Positions 38,845 through 41,896 of a DNA stretch of 41,896 nucleotides are shown piece by piece. The notes below the pieces were generated by a model. That model was not told the DNA's origin. It saw only the letters and a program-made list of their open reading frames with translations, and did not search any database. A program made the position numbers and the translations under genes. The stretch comes from Ruthenibacterium lactatiformans (lineage in GTDB: Bacteria > Bacillota > Clostridia > Oscillospirales > Ruminococcaceae). Each line of letters opens with the position of its first letter. The stretch's first letter is position 1. The DNA lies in NCBI RefSeq assembly GCF_000949455.1, contig NZ_JXXK01000033.1:1-41896 (forward strand), given 5' to 3'.

Positions 38845-38875
38845 CTGCTGTGGGCTTTGAAGGAGGGTGGATGCT

Positions 38876-40144
38876 ATGGATTATGAACAGGCGCTGGAAT
38901 GGGTACACAGCCTGCCGCGGCTGGCCGCGCATCCGGGCGTGGAAAATACGCGGCGGCTGCTGGAAAAGCTGGGGAATCCGGAAAAAAGCCTCCGGTTCGT
39001 GCATGTTGCGGGAACCAACGGCAAGGGCAGCGCAACGGTAATGCTGGCTTCTGTGCTGCACAGGGCGGGATACCGCGTGGGCGCCAGCGTCAGCCCCTAT
39101 GTGCTGGAATTTCGCGAACGTTTTCTGCTGGACGGAGAAATGATTTCCCGGGAAACGCTGGCGCAGATCCTGACAGAGGTGCGCGCGGCTGCTGAAGGGC
39201 TGCGCGCGGAGGGCTGGGACAGCCTGGTGGAGTTCGACGCGGTGACGGCGGCCACGCTGCTGTGGTTTGCGCGGGAGCGCTGTGACATCGTCTGTCTGGA
39301 AGTGGGCCTTGGCGGGCGGCTGGATTCCACCAATGCGGTGGAAAACACGTTGGTGGCCTGTATCATGTGCATCGGAAGGGACCACACCGAACTGCTGGGC
39401 GACACTTATGCGGCCATTGCCGGGGAAAAGTGCGGTATCCTCAAAAACAACTGCACGGTGATAAGCTACCCCGCGCAGCCGCAGGAGGCCATGGATGAGA
39501 TCACGCTGCGGGCGGCAAAAGCGCATTGCCCTCTTGTGGCGCCCGACCTGCAGGACCTTCATATCTATAAAGCCCCGGCTTTCGAGAACCGGGTCAACTA
39601 CGGCGGGTACGACCTTGTCGTACCGTTCCCGGGCGTTCATCAGGCCTATAACGCCGCCGTGGTGGTAGAGGCTGCGTTGGCGCTGTGCGAAAAAGGCTTT
39701 GACATTTCGGACGAGGCGATTTTGGGCGGAATTGCGGGCGCGCGTTTTCCGGCGCGTATCGAAGTATTGTCCCGCAGGCCTCTGGTGGTGCTGGACGGCG
39801 CGCATAACCCGGACGGTGCGCGGGCGCTGGCGGCGACGCTGCGCGGCGCAGGGCTTTCGGGGCTGACGGCGGTGATCGGCATTCTGGACGGCAAACAGCC
39901 GGAGGAGATGCTCTCCGCGCTCGCCCCGTGTTTCGCCCGCGTGTATACCGTCCGGCCCGACAGCCCGCGCGCGCTGTCCGCCGAGGCGCTGGCGGCGCTG
40001 GCAAAGCGGCATTTCCCGCAGGTGACGGCCTGTGACAGCGTGGAACAGGCGCTGCGCCTGGCGCGGGGGGACGCGCCGGAGGGGCTTGTGGTGTGCGGCA
40101 GCCTGTATCTTGCCGCACAGGCGCGGGGGCTGCTCACAAAGTAA
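38876..40144 (+). CDS. folC: Bifunctional folylpolyglutamate/dihydrofolate synthase FolC
   Basis: A 422-aa Mur-ligase-fold enzyme that adds glutamate to dihydropteroate or folates in the cytoplasm. Motifs are HVAGTNGKGSATVM (P-loop), GASVSPYVLEFRERFLLDGEMIS, CLEVGLGGRLDSTNAVE and ARFPARIEVLSRRPLVVLDGAHNPDGARAL. Length fits the FolC family. ATG 38876 lies 9 nt after AGGAGG; GTG 38867 is in frame but too close to that site. FolC is a paralogue of MurE/MurF; the FolC-type HNPDG motif and lack of MurE signatures distinguish it. A strong terminator follows. Confidence 0.96.
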   Translation: MDYEQALEWVHSLPRLAAHPGVENTRRLLEKLGNPEKSLRFVHVAGTNGKGSATVMLASVLHRAGYRVGASVSPYVLEFRERFLLDGEMISRETLAQILTEVRAAAEGLRAEGWDSLVEFDAVTAATLLWFARERCDIVCLEVGLGGRLDSTNAVENTLVACIMCIGRDHTELLGDTYAAIAGEKCGILKNNCTVISYPAQPQEAMDEITLRAAKAHCPLVAPDLQDLHIYKAPAFENRVNYGGYDLVVPFPGVHQAYNAAVVVEAALALCEKGFDISDEAILGGIAGARFPARIEVLSRRPLVVLDGAHNPDGARALAATLRGAGLSGLTAVIGILDGKQPEEMLSALAPCFARVYTVRPDSPRALSAEALAALAKRHFPQVTACDSVEQALRLARGDAPEGLVVCGSLYLAAQARGLLTK

Positions 40145-40174
40145 AACAGGGCGACGCAAATCAACAAAAAATAC

Positions 40175-40222
40175 AAGGCATACGGTCTATGATAAATGCA
40201 TAGACTGTATGCCTTTCTTTTT
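40175..40222 (+). terminator. Intrinsic terminator after folC
   Basis: A 17-bp stem AAGGCATACGGTCTATG with a near-perfect complement, 7-nt loop, then TTTCTTTTT. A second short stem GCGTGCC/GGCACGC lies at 40224-40240. No clear promoter for the next operon is visible in 40223-40277. Confidence 0.9.
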
Positions 40223-40277
40223 GCGTGCCATTGCGGCACGCGGCTTCAATATTCAGAAAACGGGAGACAAAACGGGT

Positions 40278-40577
40278 ATGACACAAGTAACACTCAAGCA
40301 AGACGGAAAAACACTTACGGCGCTGCTTTCGGGCGAGATCGACCATCACTGGGCGGCCATCCTGCGCGAAAAAATCGACGAGCGGGCCGCGGCGGCCGCG
40401 CCTGCCATCCTCATCCTTGATTTTTCGGCGGTCACTTTTATGGATTCCTCGGGCATCGGGCTGATCCTGGGCCGCCACAAGCTCGTCAGCGCCATGGGCG
40501 GCGTGGTGGTGGTACAGAAAGCGCCGAAGGATATCAAGCGCATGCTGTCCATCGCGGGCATCGAATCCAAAGACTAA
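40278..40577 (+). CDS. spoIIAA: Anti-sigma F factor antagonist SpoIIAA
   Basis: A 99-aa STAS-domain protein. The phosphorylatable motif FMDSSGIGL is intact, and the likely phosphoserine is Ser58, the same number as in Bacillus subtilis SpoIIAA. Unphosphorylated SpoIIAA releases sigma F from SpoIIAB in the forespore. It is first of the canonical three-gene spoIIA operon, 28 nt before spoIIAB. ATG 40278 is the family start, though its ribosome-binding site is modest (ACGGG). Sigma H control is usual for spoIIA but I found no convincing sigma H site. Confidence 0.95.
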   Translation: MTQVTLKQDGKTLTALLSGEIDHHWAAILREKIDERAAAAAPAILILDFSAVTFMDSSGIGLILGRHKLVSAMGGVVVVQKAPKDIKRMLSIAGIESKD

Positions 40578-40605
40578 GGCCGCGCGCCAAAAGGAGTTAT
40601 AACAA

Positions 40606-41034
40606 ATGAAAGCACTGAATACGGTAAAGATCACATTCCCCAGCCGCAGCGTGAACGAGGGCTTTGCCCGCAGCGCGCTCTCGGCATTTGCCGCGCAGGC
40701 GGACCCTACGCTGGACGAGCTGGCCGACGTTAAGACGGCTGTATCCGAGGCTGTAACGAACTGCATCGTGCACGCCTATGCAAACACCATTGGTCCGATC
40801 ACGCTGACGGCCGCATTGTATGAGGACGGCACGCTGCGCGTGGCGGTGGCGGACAAGGGGTGCGGTATCCCGGATGTCTCCAAGGCAATGGAGCCGCTGT
40901 TCACTACGGGCGGCGCCGAACGCGCGGGCCTGGGCTTTGCGGTGATGGAAAGCTTTATGGACTCCGTCAAGGTGCGCTCTGCCCCGGGCAAAGGCACGCG
41001 CGTTACGCTGAGCAAGCGCCTGGGCACTCGTTGA
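40606..41034 (+). CDS. spoIIAB: Anti-sigma F factor / serine kinase SpoIIAB
   Basis: A 142-aa GHKL-type kinase that binds and inhibits sigma F and phosphorylates SpoIIAA. The N-box VKTAVSEAVTNCIVHAY, the G1 box VADKGCGIPD and the G2 region ERAGLGFAVMESFMD are present, so ATP binding should be intact. AAAGGAG precedes the ATG. The middle gene of the spoIIA operon. Confidence 0.96.
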   Translation: MKALNTVKITFPSRSVNEGFARSALSAFAAQADPTLDELADVKTAVSEAVTNCIVHAYANTIGPITLTAALYEDGTLRVAVADKGCGIPDVSKAMEPLFTTGGAERAGLGFAVMESFMDSVKVRSAPGKGTRVTLSKRLGTR

Positions 41035-41073
41035 GCCGCTCTTTATACATATTATATAGAGAGTAGGGAAGTT

Positions 41074-41754
41074 ATGCCGCCAACACCGGTCGTGCTCGGC
41101 CCGCGCGCCGAATTCATTGAAAAGAATCTGGGGCTTGTTCATTCCTGTGCCGGCCGTTTCAAAGGGCGGGGGATTGAATACGACGATTTGTTCTCCGCCG
41201 GCTGCATGGGGCTCGTCAAAGCATACGACGGCTTTGACGGTTCCCGCGGCCTTTGTTTTTCCACTTACGCAGTGCCTGTGATTTTAGGCGAGATCAAAAA
41301 ACTGTTCCGGGACGGCGGGACCGTGAAGGTGAGCCGCTCGTTGAAGGAGCTGAGCTTGAAGATCAGCGCGGTGCGGGAGCGCTGCGTAAAGGAAACAGGG
41401 CAGGAACCGACTGTTTCACAGCTGGCCGAACGCCTCGATGTAACGCCTGAACAAGTGGCGGACGCAATGAGCGCCGCGATGCCCGCACTGTCTCTTACGC
41501 CGGTGAGCGACGAAGACGGCAGCAGGGAGTTCGATATCCCGGAGGAGAGCTGCGAGGAAACCGTATCCGACTTGCTGAGCCTGAAAAGTGTGTTGGGCAC
41601 GCTGACAAAGGAGGAGCGCACGCTCATCTACCTGCGCTTTTTCAAGAACAAAACCCAAAGTGAAACAGCGCGGGTGCTGCATACCACGCAGGTACAGATA
41701 TCCCGTAAGGAACGGAAGATCCTTGCCGCCATGCGGGAACAATTGACAGATTAG
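41074..41754 (+). CDS. sigF: Sporulation sigma factor SigF
   Basis: A 226-aa sigma-70 family factor for early forespore genes. Region 2 is seen in IEYDDLFSAGCMGLVKAYDGFDGSRGLCFSTYAVPVILGEIKKLFRD, region 3 in VSRSLKELSLKISAVRERC, and the region 4 helix-turn-helix in LTKEERTLIYLRFFKNKTQSETARVLHTTQVQISRKERK. Gene order after spoIIAA-spoIIAB distinguishes it from sigma G, its close relative. The start ATG 41074 follows GAGTAGGGAAG. It is the last gene of the operon; a new promoter begins 41 nt after its stop. Confidence 0.96.
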   Translation: MPPTPVVLGPRAEFIEKNLGLVHSCAGRFKGRGIEYDDLFSAGCMGLVKAYDGFDGSRGLCFSTYAVPVILGEIKKLFRDGGTVKVSRSLKELSLKISAVRERCVKETGQEPTVSQLAERLDVTPEQVADAMSAAMPALSLTPVSDEDGSREFDIPEESCEETVSDLLSLKSVLGTLTKEERTLIYLRFFKNKTQSETARVLHTTQVQISRKERKILAAMREQLTD

Positions 41755-41795
41755 AAAAGAGGAAAGGAAAAATAAAAGTTTTTTGGAAAAACTTG

Positions 41796-41824
41796 TTGAC
41801 ATTCGCAAATAAGTATGATAATAT
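41796..41824 (+). promoter_or_regulatory. Strong promoter at the right edge
   Basis: TTGACA, 17-nt spacer, TAATAT, in an AT-rich stretch; predicted start about 41831. Confidence 0.8.
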
Positions 41825-41830
41825 AACTAA

Positions 41831-41896
41831 GCTGTCCCGAGGGGGACGGAGCGGACCTGAGAGAAGAGAAGAAGCCGAAAGAAAGGTCAGAAAAAA
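41831..41896 (+). other. Structured purine-rich leader cut by window edge
   Basis: The transcript would begin with GTCCC/GGGAC hairpin sequence (about 41832-41847), then a purine-rich run flanked by GACCT (41854) and AGGTC near 41886-41890 that could pair. The downstream gene is outside the window, so its identity is unknown. Confidence 0.4.

Noticed and set aside
38867..38875. GTG at 38867 as the folC start
   Set aside because: It is adjacent to the AGGAGG site, leaving no spacing; ATG 38876 has the proper 9-nt distance.
40223..40277. Sigma H promoter for the spoIIA operon
   Set aside because: Expected from other spore formers, but no AGGA-type -35 with a correctly spaced GAAT-type -10 could be found.

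Overview
The window looks like chromosome from a GC-rich, spore-forming member of the Clostridia, most likely an Oscillospiraceae/Ruminococcaceae relative. The evidence is a spoIIAA-spoIIAB-sigF operon, a meso-diaminopimelate-type murE, a T-box riboswitch on valS, strong AGGAGG ribosome-binding sites, many intrinsic terminators and a compact type II-C CRISPR-Cas locus. The genus assignment is inference; no 16S or other taxonomic marker was available.

Layout. (1) 1-4.8 kb, minus strand: cas9-cas1-cas2 (type II-C) with a tracrRNA gene upstream of cas9. The array is not in view and probably lies beyond the left edge. (2) 4.9-5.3 kb, minus: tRNA-Arg(UCU), tRNA-His(GUG) and tRNA-Gln(UUG) from one promoter. 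(3) 5.4-7.2 kb: two-subunit transketolase. (4) 7.2-7.85 kb: a leader with an inverted repeat around a -10 box, a 36-codon acidic micro-ORF and a run of hairpins. (5) 8.0-26 kb: division and cell-wall (dcw) cluster mraZ-rsmH-ftsL-spoVD/ftsI-murE-murF-mraY-ftsW-murG-murA-ftsQ-ftsZ-divIVA-like. It has a MraZ operator in front, but no murD, murC, ddl or ftsA. (6) 26.4-27.8 kb: thioredoxin, then on the minus strand a PC4/YdbC-like protein and an HD hydrolase. (7) 27.9-32.1 kb: DauR/YheO-type regulator, RidA, aminotransferase and NhaC antiporter with an elaborate promoter region. (8) 32.3-32.6 kb, minus: tRNA-Gln(CUG) and tRNA-Pro(CGG). (9) 32.7-38.8 kb: a candidate structured small RNA, an AEC permease, a GlsB-type membrane protein, phosphofructokinase, T-box-valS and a GNAT acetyltransferase. 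(10) 38.9-41.9 kb: folC, the spoIIA operon, and a strong promoter whose structured leader is cut by the right edge.

How it works together. The dcw genes supply lipid II (MurA, MurE, MurF, MraY, MurG) and the divisome (FtsL, FtsQ, FtsW, PBP, FtsZ, DivIVA-like); the spoIIA operon sets the forespore programme. Three 172-173-bp miniature inverted-repeat elements, plus one decayed end, sit in gaps in and next to the dcw cluster. Two of them carry exact 4-bp target duplications.

Most worth following up: the type II-C Cas9 with its predicted tracrRNA and deduced repeat; the non-autonomous repeat family; a candidate four-way-junction RNA at 32.68-32.79 kb with its own promoter and terminator; duplicated promoter boxes upstream of ridA; a micro-ORF resembling the SepF membrane-targeting tip; and similar C-terminal tails on FtsZ and the DivIVA-like protein.
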